A DNA stretch of 6,550 nt. Source: Hyphomicrobiaceae bacterium UBA2767 (GTDB taxonomy: Bacteria; Pseudomonadota; Alphaproteobacteria; Rhizobiales; Methyloligellaceae). Below are positions 1 through 6,441 of this stretch, in pieces. The stretch covers positions 1-6,550 of the forward strand of contig DEIT01000170.1 in NCBI GenBank assembly GCA_002352635.1, written 5' to 3'. The notes beneath the pieces were generated by a model. The model ran no database searches. It had not been told where the DNA came from and saw only the letters and a program-made list of their open reading frames with translations. Numbering within the stretch: position 1 is the stretch's first letter; each line of letters opens with the position of its first letter. The translations under genes and the position numbers were made by a program.

Positions 1-117
1 GGAGGAGCCGTCCACAGCATCAGGAGCGGACGTCGAGTTGCAGTGCTAACCGAGTCGGCGCACTCTTTTTTCTTGTTGTTCCAGATGCGTGCTCTGCAAC
101 GAACGGGCAATGATCTG
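1..117. other. Left edge downstream of the pump; possible start of a further gene
   Basis: One minus frame is open from about 110 to the edge and ends in TRRPLLMLWTAP, which looks like the beginning of a signal sequence. An outer-membrane channel gene often follows the pump in such operons, so this could be its 5' end. The only internal ATG (about residue 31 of the frame) has no clear ribosome site, and the frame is short enough to be chance. An imperfect inverted repeat (GTTgCAGA and TCTGgAAC) lies at 78-100, but on the minus strand it is followed by A-rich rather than T-rich sequence, so it is not a terminator for the pump. Confidence 0.2.
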
Positions 118-3100
118 TTACGCGCTACTTCGGCCTTTATCGCTTGCTGGTTTTGCCTTGGGCATGGACTGGACTTCCCTTGCCAGCGTACTTAGACCGA
201 AGTCGTCGAGGATCGCATAGACGGCCGGGACCACGAACAGCACAAGGACGGTCGAGGCCAGCAGGCCGAAGGCCAGGCTGGTAACCAGAGGAATCAGGAT
301 CTGTGCCTGAAGGCTTGTTTCCAACAGGAGCGGCAGGAGACCGACAATGGTCGTTATGGACGTCAGAAAAATTGCGCGAAAACGGGCTCGAGCGGCCTTC
401 GGCGCCGCTTCCGCCACCGTGGCGCCGGCCCGGTGGTGGTCCTTGATGAAGTTGACGAGCAAGATAGAGTCGTTAACCAGAACACCTGCGAGCGCCGTGA
501 AGCCGAGCATGCTCGGCAAAGTGAAATCGAGCCCCATGACGATATGGCCGGCAACCGCGCCAATGAAGGCGAAGGGGATGACGATCATGACGACAACCGG
601 CTCGACATAGCTACGAAACTGAAAACTCAGAATGAGGAATAGGCCAACCACACCGAGCATGAACCCGCTTATCATGGAAACCTGTGTGGTTTGGGCTTCC
701 TTGTCCTGACCCTCCACGGTCAGATTGACGCCGGGATGCCGTTTCAGGAAGTCCGGTATGAACCGGGTTCGCGTGTCGGAAATGATCTCGTTGGCGTTGG
801 CGACCCGCACGTCTACATCGCCTTGAATGGTAACTGTGCGCACCCCGTCAACGCGATTGATCCTGGCGAATCCCCTTGATTCCTCCAGCGTTGCAACGGC
901 GGTGATTGGTACTCTGTCGCCATCGGGAGTAGAGATGGTGAAATTGTCGAGATCGGACATGCTGTCTCTGTTGTTGACGGACAGCCGGACGTCGATCTCG
1001 AAGGATTCCGGGCCGACCTGGATTTCATCGACCGTCGTGCCGAAAAAGGCCGTGCGCAATTGATCGGCAACGCTGCGTGCATCGAGTCCAAGACTCTTCG
1101 CCCCTTCCTTCAGGCGGACGCTGATTTCCGGTTTGCCGGGGCGCAGATCGTCGGTCAGGTCATGGACGCCCACATAGCGGTGCAGCCAGTCCTGCAAATC
1201 GAGCGACGCTCTTTTCAAGGACGTCAGGTCGGCGCCCTTTAGGCGCAGATCGATCGCCCGACCCGCCGGGCCGACCACCGGTTCGGTGAACTTGATGGCG
1301 ATCACATCGGAAACATCGCCGATCTCCTCGCGCCACAACGCCAGAATCTCGTCGTTTGACGTGGAGCGGACATCGGCGCTCAGAAGGTCGGCACCGACCG
1401 TCGCCACATGGGTCCCACTCTCATAGGCGTCCTCGTTCTTGTTGAAGCTGATTATGACATTCCTGAGCAAGGCCTGCCCATCGGGCTGCGACGTCGTCAA
1501 CTTCTTATCGACGCGCCCAAGCGCGGTAGCCACGCGATCCACCACTGCTTCGGTACGGCTCAACGGCGTGCCCTGCGGCAACAGAATTCTCGCCTCCAGC
1601 GTATCGCCGTCAAGATCCGGAAAGGCGGAAAATTTCAGCAATCCTCCGGCAATGGTGGCAATGGCAAGAAACAGAGCACCGATCGCGCAACCGAATGTCA
1701 GATAGCGCCACTTTACGGTCGTATCGACTGCACGGCCAACATGGTTTTCGCGAATCAAAGCGATCGTACGCTCTATCCAGGCTTGGACCGGAGAGGGCGA
1801 CTTCTCTGCATGGCGCAGGGAATGGCTGAGATGGTTGGGCAGAATGAGGAATGCCTCAACCAGTGAGACCGAAAGAACGCACAACATAACGACAGGTACG
1901 ACTTTTAAGATGGCACCCAGGTCACCTTTCAAGAAGGCAAGCGATCCGAAGATGCACACCGTTGTCGCAAACGAGGAAAGGACGCCTGGCAAGACCTGGC
2001 GTGTGCCGTCTACCGCCGCGTCCAGTCGCGTTTTGCCGCTGTGGCGCTGGGTAGCAATGTTCTCGGAGATGACGATGGCGTCATCCATGAGCAGACCGAC
2101 CACGATCAACAGACCCACCATGGTCAGCATGTTGATCGAGTAACCGAACAGGATCATCAGCGCGATTGCTCCGAGGAAAGACACCGGAAGTCCCATGGCA
2201 ATCCAGAAGGAGTAACGCAGGCCAAAGAATGCCCACATGGCCAGGAACACGAGCACCAGCCCCTGTGCGCCGTTCGTTAGTAAGAGGTTGAGTCGGTCAC
2301 GTACGATCGATGACACGTCATTGGTAACAACGAGGTCGACACGTGGTGGCGCGGCCTGTTTTTCGTGTGCAACAAAGGACTTGATCGCGTCGATCACCTT
2401 GAGCGTGTCTTCGTTTTCCGTCTTGGTCACACGTAAAAGGGCCGCCGGTTTGCCATTAAAGAGGATCTTCTCCTCGTCGAGATCGAAGCGGTCGGTAATA
2501 GTGGCGATATCACCCAGCCTGATCTGTCCCCCCTGTGCTCCCGACACCACGATCAGATCGAAAAACTCATGCACTTTCTTGCGCTCATCGGCAAAACGCA
2601 CCAGGACCTGGCCTTCCGCGGCCTCTATGTTTCCGGCAGGCAAGTCGACGCTTTGGCGGCGGATGGCATCGGCGATGTCGGTGATGCCAAGGCCGAACTG
2701 GCGCAGTGTCGCATCTTCAAGTTCAATTCGGATTTGATGATCGGAAAAGCCGGTAATCTCGACCTTCGGAATGCCGCCCCAGCGCAGCATTCTTTCCTTC
2801 ACCTCTTCCGCGTAGGCTTTGAGTTCTGGACGCTGATCCGCTCCGGTGACGGCGACCGATGCGACGAAATCAGTACGCCCCAACTGCTTGACAATGGGAT
2901 CCTCGACTTCGTCGGGGAAGTCGTCAATGGCGTCAATTTCGGTTTTCACATCGGAGAAGAAGCGGTCGAGATTGCCGCCCTCGACCATTTCGATAACGGC
3001 CGTGGCTGTGTTTTCACGAGCCTCGCATTCTACCTCCGTCACGTTGTCGACACCGTCAACTGCGTCTTCAAGGCGACGGCAGATGGTTTCTTCGACGTCT

Positions 3101-3264
3101 TCCGGCTTGGCTCCGGGATAGGCGACCGTGATCTGGACCTGCCGGGGCTCAACCCGCGGAAGTGTTTCGCGCAGCAATTGCGGCGTGGCATAAAGACCGG
3201 CCGCCAGAAAGCCGATCATCAACAAGTTAGCGATTGTCGGATGGGTCGCGAAAAAACGGATCAC
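118..3264 (-). CDS. RND-family efflux transporter, inner-membrane permease (AcrB/AcrD/AcrF-like)
   Basis: This 1048-residue protein is the proton-driven pump subunit of a tripartite RND exporter, and its length is normal for the family. It has the duplicated RND plan. TM1 is at about 10-30 and a periplasmic porter loop at 35-325. A membrane bundle at about 330-480 carries LLMDDAIV in TM4, with D394 and D395 matching the proton-relay aspartate pair of AcrB. TM7 is at about 520-540, a second periplasmic loop at 545-860, and the last membrane bundle at about 865-1015. The TM10 segment reads GVLVNDSILLVNF, so the position of the AcrB relay lysine (K940) is Asn931. The start is GTG, preceded by AAAAGGGC six bases upstream (3271-3278). 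It overlaps the adaptor stop by four bases (GTGA), which implies translational coupling. Substrate cannot be told from sequence. It looks like a drug or organic-compound pump rather than a CusA-type metal pump, but that is inference. Confidence 0.96.
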   Translation of the reverse strand: MIRFFATHPTIANLLMIGFLAAGLYATPQLLRETLPRVEPRQVQITVAYPGAKPEDVEETICRRLEDAVDGVDNVTEVECEARENTATAVIEMVEGGNLDRFFSDVKTEIDAIDDFPDEVEDPIVKQLGRTDFVASVAVTGADQRPELKAYAEEVKERMLRWGGIPKVEITGFSDHQIRIELEDATLRQFGLGITDIADAIRRQSVDLPAGNIEAAEGQVLVRFADERKKVHEFFDLIVVSGAQGGQIRLGDIATITDRFDLDEEKILFNGKPAALLRVTKTENEDTLKVIDAIKSFVAHEKQAAPPRVDLVVTNDVSSIVRDRLNLLLTNGAQGLVLVFLAMWAFFGLRYSFWIAMGLPVSFLGAIALMILFGYSINMLTMVGLLIVVGLLMDDAIVISENIATQRHSGKTRLDAAVDGTRQVLPGVLSSFATTVCIFGSLAFLKGDLGAILKVVPVVMLCVLSVSLVEAFLILPNHLSHSLRHAEKSPSPVQAWIERTIALIRENHVGRAVDTTVKWRYLTFGCAIGALFLAIATIAGGLLKFSAFPDLDGDTLEARILLPQGTPLSRTEAVVDRVATALGRVDKKLTTSQPDGQALLRNVIISFNKNEDAYESGTHVATVGADLLSADVRSTSNDEILALWREEIGDVSDVIAIKFTEPVVGPAGRAIDLRLKGADLTSLKRASLDLQDWLHRYVGVHDLTDDLRPGKPEISVRLKEGAKSLGLDARSVADQLRTAFFGTTVDEIQVGPESFEIDVRLSVNNRDSMSDLDNFTISTPDGDRVPITAVATLEESRGFARINRVDGVRTVTIQGDVDVRVANANEIISDTRTRFIPDFLKRHPGVNLTVEGQDKEAQTTQVSMISGFMLGVVGLFLILSFQFRSYVEPVVVMIVIPFAFIGAVAGHIVMGLDFTLPSMLGFTALAGVLVNDSILLVNFIKDHHRAGATVAEAAPKAARARFRAIFLTSITTIVGLLPLLLETSLQAQILIPLVTSLAFGLLASTVLVLFVVPAVYAILDDFGLSTLAREVQSMPKAKPASDKGRSSA

Positions 3265-4646
3265 CTGACCGCCCTTTTTGCAGCCGCCTTGCCGGCGATC
3301 TTCTCAGCTAAGCCGGTGTCGATCGTGGTTTTGAGACCCATGCCGGGAATGGCCGGACTGAGATCGCTTACAACCACCTTTTCGCCCGGTTTTAGTCCAC
3401 TGGAAACTACGGCCAGATCACCTTGCACCAGACCCGTTGTCACCGGTCTGACCTCAAGCCGGCTATCACCATTGGCGATATAGAGCCTTCCGGCGTGCAA
3501 GGCAGAGCGGGGCACGATGATCTTTCCAGGCAGTGGTTTGGTGCGCAGTTCCACTTCGACGAACATGCCTTTGACCAGTGGCGGGCGGCGGCCGGGAACA
3601 GCGCGTGCATAGTTATTGTCGACGGAAACAATTGCACCAACCGTTCTGGTCTTGGGATCCACCGTGTCGCTGATCCGCACGACCTTACCCTGCCATTCCA
3701 CGTCCTTGTCGTCGAAGCGCAGCCGTATAATCGCGTGCAAGCCAAATTTTTCCGCAAAGTCTGAGACTGTCTTGCGGGTTACGCCTGAGCCAGTACTTTT
3801 CCCCACCATCGTGTCGATAAGTTTACGGAAATGCGACTGGGGTATCTGCGCCTCGACCTCGGCGGTTTGCATGCCATCCAACGATCCCAGCACAGTACCG
3901 ACACCCACATATTGCGTGACTTCAACCTTCGTCTCGGCGATACGACCATCGAACGGCAACTTAATGCTGGTGCGCTGCAGATCGAGTTTGGCGGTCTCCA
4001 GTTGAGTCCGGTACACGGCGTTTTGTTCTTCTTGCGCGACCTGTTGGGCAGGCAACAGCTTCAGATTGTTCCTAAGGTCCTGAACCTTCATGGTTTGCGC
4101 CAGCAGGTCGCTCTGTTCTTGGTCGACCGTGGCTTGTGCCGCCGTGCCCCGCTCGAACAATTTGCGCACACGCTCAAGTTCTTGGCTCTTTATTTCAAGC
4201 GACCTTTCTTCGATCTTGAGCGAATTGCGAGCGTTCTCCTCCGCAACGATCAGCTCCTTGAGCTTCGCTTCGCCGGAACGGACGTTGGCACCAGCCTGCT
4301 TGATTGCGATTGTATAGTCGGCTGGCGAAATCCGAATGATTTCAGTGCCGGACCTGAGGATCGCTCCATTCTTGAAGTCGGGATGCACATAGTCGACCCG
4401 GCCCTTGACCTGGGCGACGGCGTCCCAGACGCGCCCCGGCTTCACCGAGCCATAGCCCACGGCCTTGGGGACGATCTCTGATTCCACGGCCTCGATTACC
4501 CGAACATGCCGTATCCGCTCCGCCGGCGGCGTTTGTTCGGGAGGTTTCTTGAAGGCGAACTGGTAGACTAGAACAGCTGCCCCCAAGATAACCGGAGGAA
4601 AAATAAGCAATTTGCGCTTCAGTGAGGAGTCCATCCTCGTTTCCAT
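3261..4646 (-). CDS. RND efflux periplasmic adaptor subunit (membrane fusion protein, HlyD/AcrA-like)
   Basis: This 461-residue adaptor bridges the RND pump and an outer-membrane channel. A single hydrophobic segment at about 13-32 follows a basic N-terminus. There is no lipobox cysteine, so it is probably a membrane-anchored rather than a lipidated adaptor. The first lipoyl half is at about 76-111 (VKGRVDYVHPDF). A long, charged helical hairpin spans about 112-225 and is rich in E, K, Q and L. The second lipoyl half is at about 226-257 (LPFDGRIAETKV). A beta-barrel domain covers 262-370 and a membrane-proximal domain 371-436 (IIVPRSALHAGRLYI). The start is fixed to this ATG or a later one because an in-frame TAA lies seven bases upstream. 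Met5 (4634) is an alternative start, but neither has a strong Shine-Dalgarno sequence. Its stop overlaps the pump's start codon, so the two form one operon. Confidence 0.95.
   Translation of the reverse strand: METRMDSSLKRKLLIFPPVILGAAVLVYQFAFKKPPEQTPPAERIRHVRVIEAVESEIVPKAVGYGSVKPGRVWDAVAQVKGRVDYVHPDFKNGAILRSGTEIIRISPADYTIAIKQAGANVRSGEAKLKELIVAEENARNSLKIEERSLEIKSQELERVRKLFERGTAAQATVDQEQSDLLAQTMKVQDLRNNLKLLPAQQVAQEEQNAVYRTQLETAKLDLQRTSIKLPFDGRIAETKVEVTQYVGVGTVLGSLDGMQTAEVEAQIPQSHFRKLIDTMVGKSTGSGVTRKTVSDFAEKFGLHAIIRLRFDDKDVEWQGKVVRISDTVDPKTRTVGAIVSVDNNYARAVPGRRPPLVKGMFVEVELRTKPLPGKIIVPRSALHAGRLYIANGDSRLEVRPVTTGLVQGDLAVVSSGLKPGEKVVVSDLSPAIPGMGLKTTIDTGLAEKIAGKAAAKRAVR
3271..3278 (-). promoter_or_regulatory. 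Ribosome binding site supporting the GTG start of the RND pump
   Basis: The minus strand reads AAAAGGGC, then six bases, then GTG. This purine-rich site inside the 3' end of the adaptor gene supports the GTG at 3264 as the pump start. The GTGA overlap with the adaptor stop suggests coupled translation. Confidence 0.6.
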
Positions 4647-4697
4647 TTCTACTTATGTGTAACAGCCGGGATCCGCTGCCCAGGCGAAGCCGGAACG

Positions 4698-5012
4698 TCA
4701 GCACGACAGATCAGGAATCAATTGGTCCGGGCCTGAGTTGAGATGGAAACCGGCCTTCCCAATCATTGATCTGGCACAGTCAAAACAGGTGTCGGGATCA
4801 TAGGCATCAGCATCCTCGATGTGACGCTGGACCCGACGGAAGACCCGGCCCATGTTGAGTGGTATGTGCATCACACTTCTGGTGGTCGCGCGGATGAATT
4901 CCTTCTTTTCAAAATGTAACTCCTGCTCCTCTCAACCTTCCGGATTGAATTTTGGGCAGCAGCCAGCGGTGTTGACGCTGTCATCGTAATGAGGAAGGGC
5001 ATTTGTTTGCAT
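4698..5012 (-). pseudogene. Degraded small hydrolase-family gene with in-frame TGA and lost C-terminus
   Basis: Reading from ATG at 5012, preceded by AAGGAAG at 5018-5024 with five-base spacing, gives 26 residues (including YDDSVNTAGCCPKFNPEG) and then TGA at 4932-4934. The same frame continues with EEQELHFEKKEFIRATTR, VMHIPLNMGRVF and VQRHIEDADAYDPD before stopping at 4698. From memory, these blocks in this order belong to a roughly 160-170-residue alphaproteobacterial family annotated simply as 'hydrolase'. Its members have Trp after PEG, so a TGG-to-TGA change would explain the internal stop. After AYDPD the similarity fades, and the C-terminal half, with its CPKC-type motif, is missing. 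The enzymatic role of the family is not established to my knowledge. The gene lies between an anaerobox promoter and the efflux operon. Alternatives are a sequencing error at the TGA, or re-initiation at one of the later methionines, but the missing C-terminus would still leave it incomplete. Confidence 0.72.
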
Positions 5013-5017
5013 CTGAA

Positions 5018-5024
5018 CTTCCTT
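5018..5024 (-). promoter_or_regulatory. Ribosome binding site of the hydrolase pseudogene
   Basis: AAGGAAG lies five bases before the ATG at 5012. It favours this start over the ATG at 5027, which lies upstream of the site. Its preservation suggests that the gene decayed recently. Confidence 0.55.
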
Positions 5025-5040
5025 CATTTGATGGCGTCAG

Positions 5041-5046
5041 ATCATG
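5041..5046 (-). promoter_or_regulatory. Putative -10 hexamer of the anaerobox promoter
   Basis: CATGAT on the minus strand matches TATAAT at four of six positions. It was chosen because of its spacing from the anaerobox. No good -35 hexamer sits at the normal distance upstream, as expected for an activator-dependent promoter. On its own it would not be called. Confidence 0.35.
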
Positions 5047-5067
5047 GACCTTTGGCGCCGACACGCT

Positions 5068-5081
5068 TTGATCCTTGTCAA
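5068..5081 (-). promoter_or_regulatory. FNR/FixK-type binding site (anaerobox)
   Basis: The minus strand reads TTGACAAGGATCAA, which matches the FNR/FixK/FnrN consensus TTGAT-N4-ATCAA at nine of ten defined positions. The one difference, C for T, is common in alphaproteobacterial sites. Its centre lies about 62 bases upstream of the pseudogene ATG. A -10-like CATGAT lies 21 bases downstream on the minus strand (5041-5046). This is close to the geometry of a class II activator site centred near -41.5, which would put the transcription start at about 5033. The site implies induction at low oxygen or by a related CRP/FNR regulator; no such regulator is encoded in this window. Confidence 0.6.
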
Positions 5082-5267
5082 TCGCGGGACTTGAACGAGC
5101 GGACTGATTGACGACCACTTAGGGTCAGGAGCTGACGTACCGAGTCGCATGAGTCGGGGTCTGCTTATCCAACCAAGGCACACATGAATCTGTGAGGTCG
5201 GAATCGTTCGCCTCAACATGAAGCCGCCCCGCATCGTTCAGATTGATACTCTGCACCAACAATGACT
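5082..5267. other. Intergenic spacer with small palindromes, no gene seen
   Basis: This spacer separates the peroxidase-related gene from the anaerobox. It holds a perfect short inverted repeat GTCAG-GAG-CTGAC (5124-5136) and, directly after it, an imperfect inverted repeat CCGAGTC-GCAT-GAGTCGG (5140-5157) with one mismatch per arm. Neither is followed by a T-run on the minus strand, so I do not call a terminator. They could be operator half-sites or chance. Short minus-strand open frames here resemble nothing I recognise. Confidence 0.35.
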
Positions 5268-5846
5268 TCAGCCCAGCTGACGCCCCATGGAATAGAACTC
5301 ATCATTGGGGCGCATTGAAGTGAAGTTAGCCATTCGGTTGCTGAGACCAAAGAAAGCGGTAATGCCGGCAATGTCCCAGATGTCCTCGTCGCTGAAATCG
5401 TGGCGGCGCAAGGTTTCGAAGTCATCGCCAGAAATCGACCTGGAATCGTTGGATATTTTCATGGCGAAATCCAACATGGCCATCTGCCTCGACGTAATGT
5501 CCGACTTCCGGTAGTTCACTGCTACTTGGTCGGCGACAAAGGCATTCTCGGCCCGGATGCGCAAAATCGCACCATGGGCCACTACGCAGTAGAGACAGCC
5601 GTTATCGTTGGAGGTCGCGACAATGATCATTTCCATCTCGGCCTTGGTGAGACCACTTTCTTTCTCCATCAGCGCGTCGTGATAGGCAAAGAAGGCGCGG
5701 AACTCGTCGGGGCGATGGGCCAGGACCAAGAACACGTTAGGCACGAAGCCTGCCTTCTCTTGGACCGCCAAGATCTTCTCTTTGATGTCTTCGGGCAGCT
5801 CGTTGATATCCGGCACGGGATAGCGGCTTTGGTTCGGGGTACTCAT
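5268..5846 (-). CDS. Peroxidase-related protein of the AhpD/carboxymuconolactone decarboxylase superfamily
   Basis: This 192-residue protein is all-helical in character and has the AhpD-type redox motif CLYCVVAHG, with Cys84, Cys87 and His91. Acidic residues in the preceding helix (LTKAEMEMI, Glu70/Glu72) correspond to the family's proton-relay glutamate. The layout matches the 'uncharacterised peroxidase-related enzyme' group, which is usually 180-200 residues: an N-terminal segment with GFVPNVF (33-39), the CxxCxxxH helix, then a C-terminal segment with AMLDFAMKIS (123-132) and DIAGITAFFGLSNRMAN (158-174). Known relatives use the CxxC pair to reduce hydroperoxides, but this subgroup has no firmly assigned substrate. 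No signal peptide is seen, so it is probably cytoplasmic. The start is supported by AGAGGAG seven bases upstream (5854-5860). It appears monocistronic: the next gene is about 250 bases away behind its own putative promoter. The gene is complete, with no sign of decay. Confidence 0.9.
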   Translation of the reverse strand: MSTPNQSRYPVPDINELPEDIKEKILAVQEKAGFVPNVFLVLAHRPDEFRAFFAYHDALMEKESGLTKAEMEMIIVATSNDNGCLYCVVAHGAILRIRAENAFVADQVAVNYRKSDITSRQMAMLDFAMKISNDSRSISGDDFETLRRHDFSDEDIWDIAGITAFFGLSNRMANFTSMRPNDEFYSMGRQLG

Positions 5847-5853
5847 CCAATGT

Positions 5854-5860
5854 CTCCTCT
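5854..5860 (-). promoter_or_regulatory. Ribosome binding site of the peroxidase-related gene
   Basis: AGAGGAG, seven bases before the ATG at 5846, is a near-consensus Shine-Dalgarno sequence and fixes that start. No convincing -35/-10 pair was found in the roughly 110 bases between here and the transposase remnant. Confidence 0.7.
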
Positions 5861-5963
5861 TCCAGATTCCTTGTCACTCCAGGTAGGGGACAAATCTGAT
5901 CCAACGCTACTTGGTTATCGCGGGTGTTTCACCTGCGATTGCCAGAGGTGTAAAGCCCCCTTT

Positions 5964-6098
5964 TCATGGGACAGTTCTTGATAGAGTTTCAGGCAGTGGC
6001 GGATGCATGCCGAGGGCCTGATGCGGACGGACATGATTGTACTGCTGAAGCCACTGGTTGATCACGATCTGGGCCTGTTTGGTCGTTGAGGCAGTGAA
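5964..6098 (-). pseudogene. C-terminal remnant of a DDE integrase-type transposase (IS3/IS481-like)
   Basis: The minus frame ending in TGA at 5964-5966 encodes TTKQAQIVINQWL followed by QQYNHVRPHQALGMHPP and then LPETLSRTVP. The W-x3-YN-x2-RPH-x-ALG block is the conserved C-terminal end of rve-core transposases of the IS3 and IS481 groups, just after the catalytic glutamate. Only about the last 40-45 residues remain. The DDE catalytic residues, N-terminus and any left partner frame are missing. The frame stays open upstream to 6284, but from about 6099 on it reads antisense through an unrelated fragment, so it is not a real extension. Short GC-rich dyads lie beyond the stop (for example GGTG-TTT-CACC at 5923-5933), but no IS end could be fixed. 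This marks an old insertion next to the peroxidase gene. Confidence 0.75.
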
Positions 6099-6156
6099 CT
6101 TGCCGGTGGTCGCAGCAGGTGGCATCGGCGATGGCAGAGGGATGGCGGCAGCGGTG
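6085..6156 (+). pseudogene. Fragment of a nitronate monooxygenase (2-nitropropane dioxygenase-like) gene
   Basis: The plus frame reads VEAVNLPVVAAGGIGDGRGM followed by AAAV. This closely matches the FMN phosphate-binding strand-loop of nitronate monooxygenases, whose usual form is V(D/E)AV-x-(I/L)PV(I/V)AAGGI-x-DGRG. Only about 24 residues survive. To the left the frame overlaps the end of the transposase homology on the opposite strand, so the junction lies at about 6085-6099. To the right the similarity stops at about 6156, and the frame ends in TAA at 6190. There is no start and no rest of the TIM barrel. The piece is probably what remains after an insertion and deletion. The match is short but distinctive. 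IMPDH-like barrels have a similar glycine loop but lack the DGRG sequence. Confidence 0.5.
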
Positions 6157-6157
6157 T

Positions 6158-6369
6158 TCCGCGAAAGCGTCTCAACCTTGGCAATCGAATAATTAAGGCG
6201 TTCCCACTCTACGCAGGATTTTCCTCCAGTGGTCTGGAGTGGACCTTTGAATAGCGCTCTGGTGGCCTGCTTGTTCCAAAAAACTCAGAAATTCAGCAAA
6301 TCAGAACGCAATACCGTTCAATAGGCTGAAATCCGGAAAGTGTAACCGGAGGGTAACCGAGCGGTTCCT
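6158..6369. other. Mosaic intergenic stretch, no identifiable gene
   Basis: No complete gene is visible. One minus frame is open from 6284 leftwards and includes FWNKQATRALFKGPLQTTGG (just after a stop at 6285-6287), then SCVEWERLNYSIAKVETL, before running antisense into the nitronate monooxygenase scrap. I do not recognise it. Other frames are also open for up to about 30 codons, so coding status is uncertain. An 11-base-spaced direct repeat of GTAACCG occurs at 6342-6348 and 6353-6359. The stretch is best read as decayed DNA between mobile-element remnants. Confidence 0.4.
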
Positions 6370-6396
6370 TGTCCACTTCGCCGCCAAAAGCGGACA
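6370..6396. repeat. 27-bp imperfect palindrome resembling an IS terminus
   Basis: The outer nine bases on each side follow TGTCCRCTT: TGTCCACTT on the plus strand, and TGTCCGCTT on the minus strand from the other end. One position differs (A against G). The interior (CGCCGCCAA) is not symmetric. TGTCC-type tips resemble ends of several IS families, IS21-like ones among them, but family assignment from this alone is inference. No transposase gene is adjacent. Confidence 0.4.
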
Positions 6397-6441
6397 CAAA
6401 TGCACTCAGGCTGGTCAATGAGCCAAGTCGTCGTGTCAATT

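Noticed and set aside
2569..3483. 304-codon plus-strand open frame
   Set aside because: It lies antisense to the pump and adaptor genes, has no recognisable domain, and is explained by the GC bias of the real genes.
3831..4481. 216-codon plus-strand open frame
   Set aside because: It is wholly antisense to the adaptor gene, which is intact and has clear family domains.
4710..4725. Second anaerobox-like TTGAT half-site near the adaptor gene
   Set aside because: Only one half matches; the right half does not read ATCAA at the required spacing.
5037..5234. 65-codon minus-strand open frame in the spacer
   Set aside because: It has no recognised similarity, overlaps the anaerobox promoter, and has a composition unlike the neighbouring genes.
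5923..5945. Sigma-54-like TGGC element on the minus strand upstream of the peroxidase-related gene
   Set aside because: The required GC dinucleotide at -12 is not at the correct distance from the GG.
5400..5981. 193-codon plus-strand open frame over the peroxidase-related gene
   Set aside because: The minus strand there encodes a complete CxxC family protein with a strong ribosome site; the plus frame is its shadow.
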